A stretch of 64,000 nucleotides of DNA from Eriocheir sinensis (lineage: Eukaryota > Arthropoda > Malacostraca > Decapoda > Varunidae), in assembly GCF_024679095.1 (NCBI RefSeq), contig NW_026111787.1, forward strand, positions 682,001 to 746,000, written 5' to 3'. The notes below the pieces were generated by a model, which saw only the letters and a program-made list of their open reading frames with translations, ran no database searches and had not been told where the DNA came from. How positions within the stretch are numbered: position 1 is the first letter of the stretch; every line of letters begins with the position of its first letter. Shown piece after piece: positions 16,268 to 37,350 of the stretch. The position numbers were made by a program, and so were the translations under genes.

Positions 16268-22902
<6,635 letters not shown>

Positions 22903-24197
22903 ATGTGTATTTTGTATATTTATTTTCATACAAATTGAAATTATTTTTGTTTAATTTTTTATATATTTTCATACAAATTTTCGTTATTTAATGTGTATTT
23001 TGTATATTTATTTTTTCTACAAATATACGTTCTTTTATCTGAATTTTGTTTATTGAATTTGTAACGAATTTACCTTATTTTGTATATCTATTTTCATACA
23101 AATTAAAATACTTCTGTGTATTTTTGTATATAGTTTTATATAAATTTACGTTATTGTATGTGTATTTTGTATATTTATATTTATACAAATACACATTCTT
23201 TTATTGGTATTTTGTATATTTATTTTGATACGAATTTACATTATTTTATTTTATGTGTATTTTGCATATATATTTTTATAGAAATCTACGTTATTTTATG
23301 TGTATTCGTATATATATTTTGAAACAAATTTACATTGTTTTATATGTATTTTGCATATCTATTTCAATACAAATTTACCTTATTGAATGTGTTTTTGTAT
23401 ATTTATTTTAATACAAATTTAATTTTTTATGTGTATTTTGTATATATATTTTATAAATAAAAAATGCGTTATTTTATGGGTATTTTTATAAATATTTTGA
23501 TACAAATCTACATTATTTATGTATTTTATATACATTTCAATTCAAATTTAGCTTATTTTATCTGTATTTTGTATATCTATTTTCATACGAATTTAATTAC
23601 TTCTGTGTATTTTGTATATAGTTTTATACAAATTTACGTTATTTTATGTGTATTTTGTATATTTATACAAATACACATTCTTTTATTGGTATTTTCTTTA
23701 TTTATTTTGATACAATTTTACATTATTTTATGTGTATTTTGTATACATTTTCTTATACGTATTTACTTCATTTTATGTATTTTGTACATATATTTTATAC
23801 AAATCTACGTTATTTTATGTGTATTCGTATATATATTTTGAAACAAATTTACAGTGTTTTATATGTATTTTGCATATCTATTTCAATACAGATTTACCTT
23901 ATTGTATGTGTATTTTGTATATTTATTTTAATAGAAATAGTTTTTTTCAGGGGTATTTTGGTATATATATTTCTACAAAAATGCGTTATTTAATGGGTAT
24001 TTTGCATCTTTATTTTCATACAAATTTACATTGTTTTATTAATATTCTGTGTATTTATTTTGATACGTTTTTACATTATTCTATTTGTGTTTTGTATATA
24101 TTTTTTTATACAAATTTACATTATTTTATGTATTTTGTATATATATTTCAATACAAATTTAATTTATTTTATGAATATTTTGTATATCTATTTTCAT
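22903..24197 (+). repeat. Satellite block 14, plus
   Basis: Plus block. The switch at its left edge is a perfect foldback with 14-nt arms at 22890-22903 and 22906-22919 and a 2-nt centre. From about 23743 it is the reverse complement of the window's right end (63460-64000). Confidence 0.87.
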
Positions 24198-27100
24198 TTG
24201 TATCAAAATAAATAAACAAAATAGCAATAAAATAATGTAAATTTGTTTGAGAAAACATATACAAATGCACATAAAATAAAGTAAATTTGCAAATTTTTAA
24301 TGAAATAGATATGCAAAATACATATAAAACAATGTAAATTTGTTTCAAAATATATATACGAATAAACATAAAATAACGTAGATTTCTATAAAAATATGTA
24401 CAAAATAAACATAAAATGAAGTAAATACGTATAAAAAAATGAATACAAAAAATACATAAAAATCGTATCAAAATAAATAAACAAAATACCAGTAAAAGAA
24501 TGTGTATTTGTAAAAATATAAATATACAAAATACACATAAAATATCGTAAATTTGTATAAAACTATATACAAAAATACACAGAAGTAATTAAATTTGTAT
24601 GAAAATATATATACAAAATACAGCTAAATTAAGCTAAATTTGAATTGAAATGTACATACAAAATACATAAAATAATGTAAATCTGTATCAAAATATTTAT
24701 AGAAATACACATAATAACGTAGATTTGTTTAAAAATATATAAACAAAATACACATTAAGTAATGTAAATACGTATAAAAAATATGTACAAAATACACATA
24801 TAATCATGTAATTCGTATCAAAATAAATAAACAAAATAGCAATAAAATAATGTAAATTTGTATGAGAAAACATATACAAATAACGCAAATTTCTATAAAA
24901 ATATATGTACAAAAATGCACATAAAATAAAGTAAATTTGCAAAAAAATATATATACAAAACACACACTAAATAATGTAAATGCGTACATAAAATAACCTA
25001 AATTTGTATAAAACAATATACAAAAATACACAAAAATAATTTAAATTTGTTTGAAAAGAAATATACAAAATACTCATAAAATTAGGTAAATTTGTATTGA
25101 AATACATATACAAAATACACATCAAATAATGTAAATTTGAATGAAAATATATAAACAAATACACTTAAAATAACGTAAATTTGTATAAAATATATATGCA
25201 AGATACACATTATATAATGTAAATGTGTATAAAAATTATATATACAAAAAACAAATAGAATAATGTAAAATCGTATCAAAATAAATACACAGAATATCAA
25301 TAAAATAATGTAAATTTGTATGAATATAAAGATACAAAATTCCCAAAAATTATCGCATTTTTTATAAAAATATATTTACCAAAATACACATAAAATATTT
25401 AAATTTGTATTGAAATAAATATACAAAATGCATGTACAGTAAGGTAAATTTGTTTTGAAAGAGATATTCAAAAATACATATAAAACAATGTAAATTTGTT
25501 TCAAAATATATATACGAATACACATAAAATAAAGTAGATTTCTATAGAAATATATATACAAAAAACATATGAAATTATGTAATTACGCATAAAAATATAT
25601 ATACAAAATACATATCAAATAATGTAAATTCGTGTCAAAATAAATAAACAAAATATCATGAAAAGAATGTGTATTTGTATGAAAATAGATAATAGATAAT
25701 AAATTTGTATAAAATATATATGCAAGATACACATTAAATAATGTAAATATGTATAAAAAAGTATATACAAAAAACAAATAGAATAATGTAACATCGTATC
25801 AAAATAAATACACCGAATATTAATAAAATAATGTAAATTTGTATGAAAATAAAGATGCAAAATTCCCATAAAATAGCGCATTACTTATAAAAATATATAT
25901 ACCAAAATACACATAAAATATTTAAATTTGCATTGAAATAAATATACAAAATGCACATACAATAAGGTAAATTTGTATTGAAAGAGATATGCAAAAATAC
26001 ATATAAAACAATGTAAATTTGTTTCAAATTATATATACGAATACAAATAAAAAAACGTAGATTTCTATAAAAATATATATACAAAATACACATAAACTTA
26101 AGTAAATACGTATAAAAAATGTATACAAAATACACATAAAATAATGTATTTTCGATTTAAAATAAATGTAAATTTGAATGAAAATATAAAAACAAATACA
26201 CTTAAAATAACGTAAATTTGTATAAAATATATAAGCAAGATACACATTAAATAATGTAAATGTGTATAAAAAATTATATACAAAAAACAAACAGAATAAT
26301 GTAAAATCGTATCAAAATAAATACACAGAATATCAATAAAATAATGTAAATTTGTATGAAAATAAAGATGCAAAATTTCCAAAAATTATCGCATTTTTTT
26401 ATAAAAATATATACCAAAATACACATAAAATATTTAAATTTGTATTGAAATAAATATACAAAATGCATATACAGTAAGGTAAATTTGTATTAAAAGAGAT
26501 ATTCAAAAATACATATAAAACAATGTAAATTTGTTTCAAAATATATATACGAATACACATAAAATAAAGTAGATTTCTATAGAAATATATATACAAAATA
26601 CATATGAAATTATGTAAATACGTATAAAAATATATATACAAAATACATATCAAATAATGTAGATTCGTGTCAAAATAAATAAACAAAATATGAAAAGAAT
26701 GTGTATTTGTATAAAAATAGATAATAGATAATAAATTTGTATAAAATATATATGCAAGATACTCATTAAATAATGTAAATATGTATAAAAAAGTATATAC
26801 AAAAACAAATAGAATAATGTAAATTCGTATTAAAATAAATACACCGAATATTAATAAAATAATGTAAATTTGTATGAAAATAAAGATGCAAAATTCCCAT
26901 AAAATAGCGCATTTCTTATAAAAATATATATACCAAAATACATATAAAATATTTAAATTTGTATTGAAATAAATATACAAAATGCATATACAATAAGGTA
27001 AATTTGTATTGAAAGAGATATGCAAAAATACATATAAAACAATGTAAATTTGTTTCAAAATATATATACGAATACAAATAAAAAAACGTAGATTTTTATA

Positions 27101-27993
27101 AAAATATATATACAAAATACACATAAAAATAAGTAAATACGTATAAAAAAATGTATACAAAATACACATAAAATAATGTAAATTCGATTTAAAATAAATA
27201 AACAAAATATTAATAAAAGAATGTGTATTTGGATAAATATAAATATACAAAATACATATACAAAATAAACATAAAATAAGGTAGATTTGTAATAAAATAT
27301 ATGTACAAAATACACATAAAATAATGTAAATTTATATGAAAATATATATACAAATACACATAAAATACCATGAATTTGTATAAAAATATATATTCAAAAT
27401 AAATATTAAATAATGTAAAAGCGTATAAAAATATATATACAAAGTACATATAAAATAATGTAAATTCGTATCAATATAAATCAACAAAACACCAATAAAA
27501 TAATATATATATATATATGAATGAAAATAAATTTACAAAATACACATAACATAACTAAAATATGTATTAAAATATATACAAAAATACATAGAAATAATTT
27601 GAGTTTGTATGAAAATAGATATTCAAAATACACATAAAACTAGGTAAATTTCTTTTGAAATGTATATACAAAATAGCCATAAAATATTGTAAATTTGTGT
27701 CAAAATATATAAACAAATACACATAAAATAACGTAAATTTGTATGAAAAATATATACAAAATACACATAGAATAATGTCAATTCGTATCAAAATGAATGA
27801 GCAGAATATCAATAAAATAATGTATATTTGTATGAAAATAAAAATGCAAAATACAAAAAAAAAAAAGCATATGTTTATAAAAATACAGATACAAAAATAA
27901 ACATCGAATAATTAAATTTGTATTAAAATTAATATACAAAATGCGTATATAATAAGGTAAATTTGTATTGAAAAAATATGCAACATACACGTT
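24198..27993 (-). repeat. Satellite block 15, minus
   Basis: Minus block. Positions to about 26665 are the reverse complement of 60975-63455. Shortened HORs with AGATAATAGATAATAAATTT occur near 25686 and 26720. A 16-nt AT run is at 27503-27518. Ends at inverted junction J3. Confidence 0.87.
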
Positions 27994-28990
27994 TACTCAT
28001 ACAAATTTATATTATTTTATTGGTATTTGTTTATTTATTTTGATACGAATTACATGATTATATGTGTATTTTGTACACATTTTTTTTATACGTATTTACA
28101 TTATTTAATGTGTATTTTGTTTATATATTTTCATACAAATTTACGTTATTATATGTGTATTTGTATAAATATTTTGATACAAATTTACTTTATTTCATGT
28201 ATTTTGTATATATATTTCAATTCAAATTTAGCTTATTTTGTGTGTATTTTGTATATATTTTCATACAAATTTAATTACTTCTGTGTATTTATGTATATAG
28301 TTTTATATAAATTTACGTTATTTTATGTGTATTCGTATATTTATATTTATACAAATACACATTCTTTTATTGGTATTTTGTTTATTTATTTTGATACGAA
28401 TTTACATTATTTTATGTGTATACATTTTTATACGTATTTACTTATTTTATATGTATTTTGTATATATATATATTTATAGAAATCTACGTTATTTTATTTT
28501 GAAACAAATTTACATTGCTTTATATGTATTTTGCGTATCTATTTCAATACAAATTTACCTTATTGTAAGTGTTTTTTATATATTTATTTTAATACAAATC
28601 TTATTTTTTATGTGTATTTTGGTATATATATTTTTATAAATAAAAAAAATGCGTTATTTTACGGGTATTTTGCCTCTTTATTTTCATACAAATTTACATT
28701 ATTTTATTAATATTCTGTGTATTTATTTTGATACGATTTTACATTATTCTATTTGTGTTTTGTATATATTTTTTTATCCAAATTTACGTTATTTTAAGTG
28801 TATTTGTTTATGTATTTTCATTCAAATTTACATTATTTTATGTATTTTGTATATGTATTTCCATACAAATTTACCTAATTTTATGTGTATTTTGTATATT
28901 TATTTTCATAAAATTTAAAATATTTTTGTGTATTTTTGTATGTAGTTTGATACAAATTTAGGTTATTTTATGTGTTTTTGAATATCTATT
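27994..28990 (+). repeat. Satellite block 16, plus
   Basis: Plus block after inverted J3, closely similar to 2598-3540. Its first 300 bp are the reverse complement of about 30680-30990. Confidence 0.87.
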
Positions 28991-30989
28991 AAATATATAT
29001 ACAAAATACATATGAAATTATGTAAATACGTATAAAAATATATATACAAAATACATATCAAATAATGTAAATTCGTGTCAAAATAAATAAACAAAATATC
29101 ATGAAAAGAATGTGTATTTGTATGAAAATAGATAATAGATAATAAATTTGTATAAAATATATATGCAAGATACACATTAAATAATGTAAATATGTATAAA
29201 AAAGAATATACAAAAAACAAATAGAATAATGTAAAACCGTATCAAAATAAATACACCGAATATTAATAAAATAATGTAAATTTGTATGAAAATAAAGATG
29301 CAAAATTCCCATAAAATAGCGCATTTCTTATAAAAATATATATACCAAAATACACATAAAATTTTTAAATTTGTATTGAAATAAATATACAAAATGCATA
29401 TACAATAAGGTAAATTTGTATTGAAAGAGATATGCAAAAATACATATAAAACAATGTAAATTTGTTTCAAAATATGTATACGAATACAAATAAATAACGT
29501 AGATTTCTATAAAAAATATATATACAAAATACACATAAAATTAAGTAAATACGTGTAAAAAAATGTATTCAAAATACACATAAAATAATGTAAATTCGAA
29601 TTAAAATAAATAAACAAAATACCAATAAAAGAATGTGTATTTGGATAAATAAAAATATATAAAATACACATACAAAATAAACATAAAATAAGGTAGATTT
29701 GTAATAAAATATATGTACAAAAAACACATACAATAATGTAAATTTATATGAAAATATAATTATATACAAATACACATAAAATACCATGAATTTGTATAAA
29801 AAATTATATTCAAAATAAATATTAAATAATGTAAGAGCGTATAAAAATATATATACAAAGTACATATTAAATGAAAATTAAGATGCAAAATACCTATAAA
29901 ATATTGCATTTTTTTATAAAATTATTGATACCAAAATACACATAAAATATTTGAACTTGTATTAAAATAAATATACAAAATGCACATATAATAAGGTAAA
30001 TTTGTATTGAAATAGATATGGAAAATATATATAAAATAATGTAAATTTGTTTCAAAATATATATACGAATACACATAAAATAACGTAGATTTCTAAAAAA
30101 AATACATATACAAAATACACATAAAATTAAGTAAATACGTATAAAAAAATGTAAACAAAATACACATAAAATAATGTAAATTCGTATAAATGTAAATAAA
30201 CAATATACCAATAAAAGAATGTGTATTTGTATAAATATAAATATACAAAATACCTATGAAATAATCTAAATTCGTATCGAATTAAATTAAGAAATACCAA
30301 TAAAATAATGTAATTTTGGATGAAAATATAAATACAAATACACATTAAATAACATGAATTTGTATAAAATTTGTATCAAAATATATACTTATACACACAA
30401 TAAAATAACGTAATTCTTTTATGAAAATGTATATACAAAATACACATAAAATAATTTAAATACGTAGAAAAATATATATACAAAAAACACATAAAATAAT
30501 GTAAATATGTATGAAAATATATAAACAAATACACATAAAATAATGTAAATTTGGATAAAATATATATCATAAAATAATGTAAATTCGTATCAAAATAAAT
30601 AAACAAAATACCAATAAAAGAATGTGTATTTGTATGAATATAAATATACAAAATACACATGAAATAACGTAAATTTATATAAAACTATACACAAAAATAC
30701 ACAGAAGTAATTAAATTTTTATGAAAATATATACAAAATACACACGAAATAAGCTAAATTTGAATTGAAATATATATACAAAATACATGAAATAAAGTAA
30801 ATTTGTATCAAAATATTTATACAAATACACATATAATAACGTAAATTTGTATGAAAATATATAAACAAAATACACATTAAATAATGTAAATACGTATAAA
30901 AAATATGTACAAAATACACATATAATCATGTAATTCGTATCAAAATAAATAAACAAAATACCAATAAAATAATATAAATTTGTATGAGT
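28991..30989 (-). repeat. Satellite block 17, minus
   Basis: Minus block. 28991-29560 repeats the 26560-27150 segment, including the shortened HOR near 29130. Ends at forward junction J3 (GAGTAAACGTGTATGTTGCA). Confidence 0.87.
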
Positions 30990-31886
30990 AAACGTGTATG
31001 TTGCATATTTTTTCAATACAAATTTACCTTATTATATACGCATTTTGTATATTAATTTTAATACAAATTTAATTATTCGATGTATTTTGTATCTGTATTT
31101 TTATAAACATATTCTTTATTTTTTGGGTATTTTGTCTCTTTATTTTCATACAAATTTACATTATTTTATTGATATTCTGCTCATTCATTTTGATAGGAAT
31201 TGACATTATTCTATGTGTATTTTGTATATATTTTTCATACAAATTTACGTTATTTTATGTGTATTTGTTTATATATTTTGACACAAATTTTCAATATTTT
31301 ATGGGTATTTTGTGTAAACATTTCAAAAGAAATTTACCTAGTTTTATGTGTATTTTGTATATCTATTTTCATACAAACTCAAATTATTTCTATGTATTTT
31401 TGTATATATTTTAATACAAATTTTAGTTATGTTATGTGTATTTTGTAAATTTATTTTCATTCAAATATATATTATTTTATTGGTCTTTTGTTGATTTATA
31501 TTGATACGAATTTACATTATTTTATATGTACTTTGTATATATATTTTTATACGCTTTTCCATTATTTAATATTTATTTTGAATATATATTTTTATAGAAA
31601 TTCATGGTATTTGTATATATATTTTCATATAAATTTACATTATCTTATGTGTATTTTGTACATATATTTTATTACAAATCTACCTTATTTTATGTTTATT
31701 TTGTATGTGTATTTAGTATATTTATATTTATCCAAATACACATTCTTTTATTGGTATTTTGTTTATTTATTTTGATACGAATTTTCATTTTTTTTAAGTG
31801 TATTTGATATATATTTTTTTATACCTATTTACATAATTTTATATGTATTTTGAATATATATTTTCATAGAAATTTACTCTATATGT
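30990..31886 (+). repeat. Satellite block 18, plus
   Basis: Plus block between junction J3 and junction J4. Nearly the same order as 39504-40560 and the reverse complement of 27200-27990. Confidence 0.87.
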
Positions 31887-34430
31887 ATATGTATAGAAAA
31901 TACACATGAAATAATCTAAATTCGTATCGAAATTAATGAACAAAATACCGATAAAATAAAGTAATTTTGAATGAAAATATATATAGAAAATACATATAAA
32001 ATAACGTAAATACAAATAAATATATACACATAAAATGATTTGAATTTGAATGAAAATAGATATAAAAATAAACTTAAAATAAGGCAAATTTATAATGAAA
32101 TATATATACATAATACACATAAAATAATGTAGATTTGTTTCAAAATATATATACGAATACACATAAAATAACGTAGATTTCTATAGAAATATATATACAA
32201 AATACACATGAAATGTTGTAAATACGTATAATAATATATATACAAAATACACATTAAATAATGTAAATTCGTGTCAAAATAAATAATTAAAATATCAATA
32301 AAAGAATGAGTATTTGTATGAAAATACATATACAAAATACACATAAAATAACGTAAATTTGTATAAAACTATAAATAAAAATACTCAAAAATAAGTTAAA
32401 TTTGTATGAAAATAAATATACAAAATACACATAAAATTAGGTAAATTTGTAAAGAAATACATATACAAAATACACATAAAATAATGTAAATTTGAATGAA
32501 AATATATAAACAAATACACTTAAATTAACATAAATTTGTATAAAATATATATAAAAAATACTCATTAAATAATGTAAATATGTATAAAAATATATATACA
32601 AAACACAAATAGAATAATGTAAAATCGTATTAAAATAAATACACAGAATGTAAATGTAAATTTGTATGAAAATAAAGATGCAAAATACCCATAAAATAAC
32701 CCATTTTTTATAAATATACAAAATACACATGAAAGGATGTAAATACGTATAAAAATATATATACAAAATACACATTAAATAATGTAAATTCGCGTCAAAA
32801 TAAATAAACAAAATGTCAATAAAAGAATGTGTATTTGTATGAAAATAAATATACAAAATACACATAAGACAACATAAATTTGTATAAAACTATATACAAA
32901 AATACACAAAAATAATTTAAATTTGAATGAAAATAAATATACAAAATACACATAAAATTAGGTAAATTTGTATTGAAATACATATACAAAATACACATAA
33001 AATACTGTAAATTTGAATGAAAATACATTAACAAATACACTTAAAATAACGTAAATTTGTATAAAAAAATATATACAAAACACAAATAGAATAATGTAAA
33101 ATCGTATCAAAATAAATACACAGAATATTAATAAAATAAGGTAAATTTGTATGAAAATAAAGAAGTAAAATACCCATTAAATAACACATTTTAAATATAT
33201 ATAAAAAAATACACATAAAAAAAATTATTTTTATTAAAATAAATATACAAAATACACATACAATAAGGTAAATCTCTATTGAAATAGGTATGCAAAATAC
33301 ATATAAAACAATGTAAATTTGTTTCAAAGTATATATACGAATACACATAAAATAACGTAGATTTGTATAAAAATATATATACAAAATACACGTAAAATGA
33401 AGTAAATACGTATAAAAAAATGTATACAAAATACACATAAAATAATGTAAATTCGTATCAAAATAAATAAACAAAATACCAATAAAAGAATGTGTATTTG
33501 TATAAATATAAATATACAAAATACGCATAAAATAACGTAAATTTGTATAAAACTATATACAAAAATACACAGAAGTAATTAAATTCGTATGAAAATAGAT
33601 ATACAAAATACAGCTAAAATAAGCTAAATTTGAATTGAAATGTATATGCAAAATACATAAAATAATGTAAATTTGTATCAAAATATTTATAAAAATACAT
33701 ATAATAACGTAAATTTGTTTAAAAATATATAAACAAAATACACATTAAGTAATGTAAATACGTATAAAAAATATGGACAAAATACACATATAATCATATA
33801 ATTCGTATCAAACTAAATAAACAAAATAGCAATAAAATAATGTAAATTTGTATGAGAAAACATATACAAATACATATAAAATAACGCTAATTTCTATAAA
33901 AATATATGTCCAAAAATGAACGTAAAATAAATTAACTTTGGATAAAAATATATATACAAAATACACATTAAATAATGTAAATGCGTACATAAAATAACCT
34001 AAATTTGTATAAAACTATATACAAAAATACACAAAAATAATTTAAATTTGTATGAAAAGAAATATACAAAATACACATAAAATTAGGTTAATTTCTATTG
34101 AAATACATATACAAAATACACATAAAATAATGTAAATTTGAAAGAAAATATATAAACAAATACACATATAATAACGTACATTTGTATGAAATATATATAC
34201 AAAATACACATTAAATAATGTAAATATGTATAAAAAAATATATACAAAACACAAATAGAATAATGTAAAATCGTATCAAAATATATACACAGAATATTAA
34301 TAAAATAATGTAAATTTGTATGAAAATTAAGATGCAAAATACCTATAAAATAACGCATTTTTTATAAGATTATTGATACCAAAATACACATAAAATATTT
34401 GAATTTGTATTAAAATAAATATACAAAATG
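31887..34430 (-). repeat. Satellite block 19, minus
   Basis: Minus block up to the SINE insertion. Reverse complement of about 51760-53770 and of the end of block 12. From 34255 it matches 56785 onward: six differences in about 170 aligned bases, counted by hand. Confidence 0.87.
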
Positions 34431-34433
34431 CGG

Positions 34434-34444
34434 TGGCTGAATCG
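34434..34444 (+). promoter_or_regulatory. RNA polymerase III A-box-like motif
   Basis: TGGCTGAATCG fits the A-box pattern TRGYNNANNNG at every fixed position and lies 3 bases into the element, as in tRNA-type internal promoters. Confidence 0.65.
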
Positions 34445-34478
34445 ACAGAGTAACACCACCGCGTTCAGGAGGACGCGA

Positions 34479-34487
34479 GTGCAATCC
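34479..34487 (+). promoter_or_regulatory. RNA polymerase III B-box-like motif
   Basis: GTGCAATCC matches the B-box pattern GWTCRANNC at all but the third position and begins 45 bases after the A box, a normal spacing. An alternative hairpin (TCCCAG at about 34484 with CTGGGA at about 34505) overlaps it. Confidence 0.55.
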
Positions 34488-34764
34488 CAGCCCGGTGCCA
34501 CCAAGCTGGGATTTTTCAGCCGCCGCCGAGTGGCTTAAAACTACCCACATGCTGTCCCAGAGACCACCCCTATCAGACTCACTCTAGATTCTGGATTATG
34601 ATGAATGAGGAGGGCAGGCAGCAGCATGAAGAAATGCAAGATAAAAACACTCTGCTCCAGAACAGAAGAGGCTGGGCTGATCCAGGACCCACCAGAGAAA
34701 GCTTTGGGCCCTGCATCCAGGCCCACCGAAAAAAAAAAAGCTATGAAAAAAATAAAAAAAAAAA

Positions 34765-37350
34765 TACAATAAGGTACATTTGTATTGAAATAGATATGCA
34801 AAATACATATAAAATAATGTAAATTTGTTTCAAAATATATATGCGAATACACATAAAATAACGTAGATATCTATAAAAATACATATACAAAATACACATA
34901 AAATTAAGTAAATACGAAAAAAAAATGTATACAAAATACACATAAAATAATGTAAATTCGAATAAAGGTAAAGAAACAATATACCAATAGAAGAATGTGT
35001 ATTTGTATAAATATAAATATACAAAATGCACATAAAATAACGTAAATTTATATAAAACTATATACATAAAATAACGCAAATTTCTATAAAAATATATGTA
35101 CAAAAATGAACATTAGATAAATTTGCATAAAAATATATATACAAAACACACATTAGATAATGTAAACGAGTATAAAAATATGTATACAAAATACCTATGA
35201 AATAATCTAAATTCGTATCGAATTAAATTAATAAGAAAATATCATTAAAATAATGTACTTTTGGATGAAAATATATATAGAAAATACACATTAAATAACC
35301 TAAATACAAATACAAATATACATATAAAATAATTTCAATTTGAATGAAATAAATATGCAAAATAAACATAAAATAAGGTAAATTTGTAATTAAAAATATG
35401 TAAAAATACACATAAAATAATATAAATTTGTATGAAAATATATATACAAATTCACATAAAATAACATGAATTTGTATAAAATTTGTATCAAAATATATAC
35501 TTATACACACAATAAAATAACGTAATTTTTTTATGAAAATGTATATACAAAATACACATAAAATAATTTAAATACGTAGAAAAATATATATACAAAAAAC
35601 ACATAAAATAGTGTAAATATGTATGAAAATATATAAACAAATACACATAAAATAATGTAAATTTGGATAAAAATTAACATTAAATAATGTAAATATATAT
35701 AAAAAAATATATACAAAAAACACAGAATAATGTTAAATCGTATCAAAATAAATAAAGAAAATATCAATAAAATAATGTAAATTTGTATGAAAATAAAGAT
35801 GCAAAATATCCATATAATAACGCATATTTGCATAAAAATATATATACAAAAATACATATAAAATAATTAAATTTGTATTAAAATAAATATACAAAATGCA
35901 CGTACAATAAAGTAAATTTGTATTCAAATAGATATGCAAAATACACATTAATAATGTAAATTTGTATCAAAATATATATACGAATACTCATAAAATAGAG
36001 TAAATTTCTATGAAAATATACATACAAAATAGATATACAAAAAACTCATATAACTAGTTAAATTTGTATTTAAATACATGTACAAAAAACACATAAAATA
36101 ATGTAGATTTGTATGAAATGAAAACAAATACATTTTATATAAAATATATATACAAAATACACATAGAATAATGTAAAATCATATCAAAATAAATACACAG
36201 AATATCAATAAAATAATGTAAATTTGTATGAAAATAAAGATGCAAAATACCCATAAAATAAAGCATATTTTTATAAAAATACATATACAAAAATACACAT
36301 AGATTAATCAAATTTGTATTAAAATTAATATACAAAATGCACATACAATAAGGTAAATTTGTATTAACAAAATATGCAAAATACACATAAAACAATGCAA
36401 ATTTGTTTCAAAATATATATACGAATACACATAAAATAACGCAGACTTCTATAGAAATATATATACAAAATACACTTGAAATAATGTAAATACGTATAAA
36501 AATATATATACAAAATACACAATAAATAATGTTAATTCGTGTCAAAATAAATAAACAAAATATCATGAAAAGAATGTGTATTTGTATGAAAATAGATATA
36601 CAAAATACACATAAAATAACCTAAATTTGTATAAAACTATATACAAAAATACACAAAAATAATTTAAACTTGTATGAAAATAAATATACAAAAAAACATA
36701 TAAAATTAGGTAAATTTGTATTGAAATACATATACAAAATACACATAAAATAATGTAAATTTTTATGAAAATATATAAACATATAGACTTAAAATAACGT
36801 AAATTTGTATCAAATATATATGCAAAAAACACATTAAATAATGTAAATATGTATAAAAAAAAATATACAAAACACAAATAAAATAATGTAAAATCGTATC
36901 AAAATAAATACAGAAAATATTAATAAAATAATATAAATTTGTATGAAAATTAAGATGCAAAATACCCATAAAATAATGCATTTTTTATAAAAATATATAT
37001 TCGAAAAAACATAAAATATTTGATTTTGTATTTAAATAAATAGATATACAAAATACACATAAAATATGCTAAATTTGAATTGAAATATATTTACAAAATA
37101 CATAAAATAATGTAAATTTGTATCAAAATACTTATACAAATACACATATAATAACGTAAATTTGTATAAAAATATATAAACAAAATACACATTAAATAAT
37201 GTAAATACGTATAAAAAAAATGTACAAAATACACAAATAATCATGTAATTCGTATCAAAATAAATAGACAAAATACCAATAAAATAATGTAAATTTCTAG
37301 AAAACATATACAAAATACACATAAATAACGCAAATATCAATAAAAATGTA
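34765..37350 (-). repeat. Satellite block 20, minus
   Basis: Minus block resuming after the SINE. Direct copy of about 56970-59520 and reverse complement of parts of 44426-52000. 36105-37350 also matches the window start. Ends at junction J1. Confidence 0.87.

Larger units (their letters stand above)
34431..34764 (+). mobile_element. tRNA-derived SINE-like insertion
   Basis: A 334-bp island of ordinary base composition inside the satellite. The first 70 or so bases look tRNA-derived: GGTGGC at 34432-34437 can pair with GCCACC at 34497-34502 like an acceptor stem, and A- and B-box-like motifs lie between. A central region (about 34503-34727) has no open frame of note. The 3' end is A-rich (34728-34764), as expected for a retroposed SINE. 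Compared with the empty site near 56950-56970, the array reads ...ACAAAATG, insert, TACAATAAGG..., and about four bases (CACA) are missing. I see no target-site duplication. The family is not identified; a decapod or other arthropod SINE is a guess. Confidence 0.75.

Noticed and set aside
34432..34502. A functional tRNA gene
   Set aside because: It has stem and box features, but the B box has a mismatch, no convincing anticodon arm was found, and it is fused to a SINE body and A-rich tail.
34598..34822. Small plus-strand ORF (74 codons) and minus-strand ORFs across the SINE
   Set aside because: They lie within the SINE body and its A tail, run into satellite, and have no recognisable domain.
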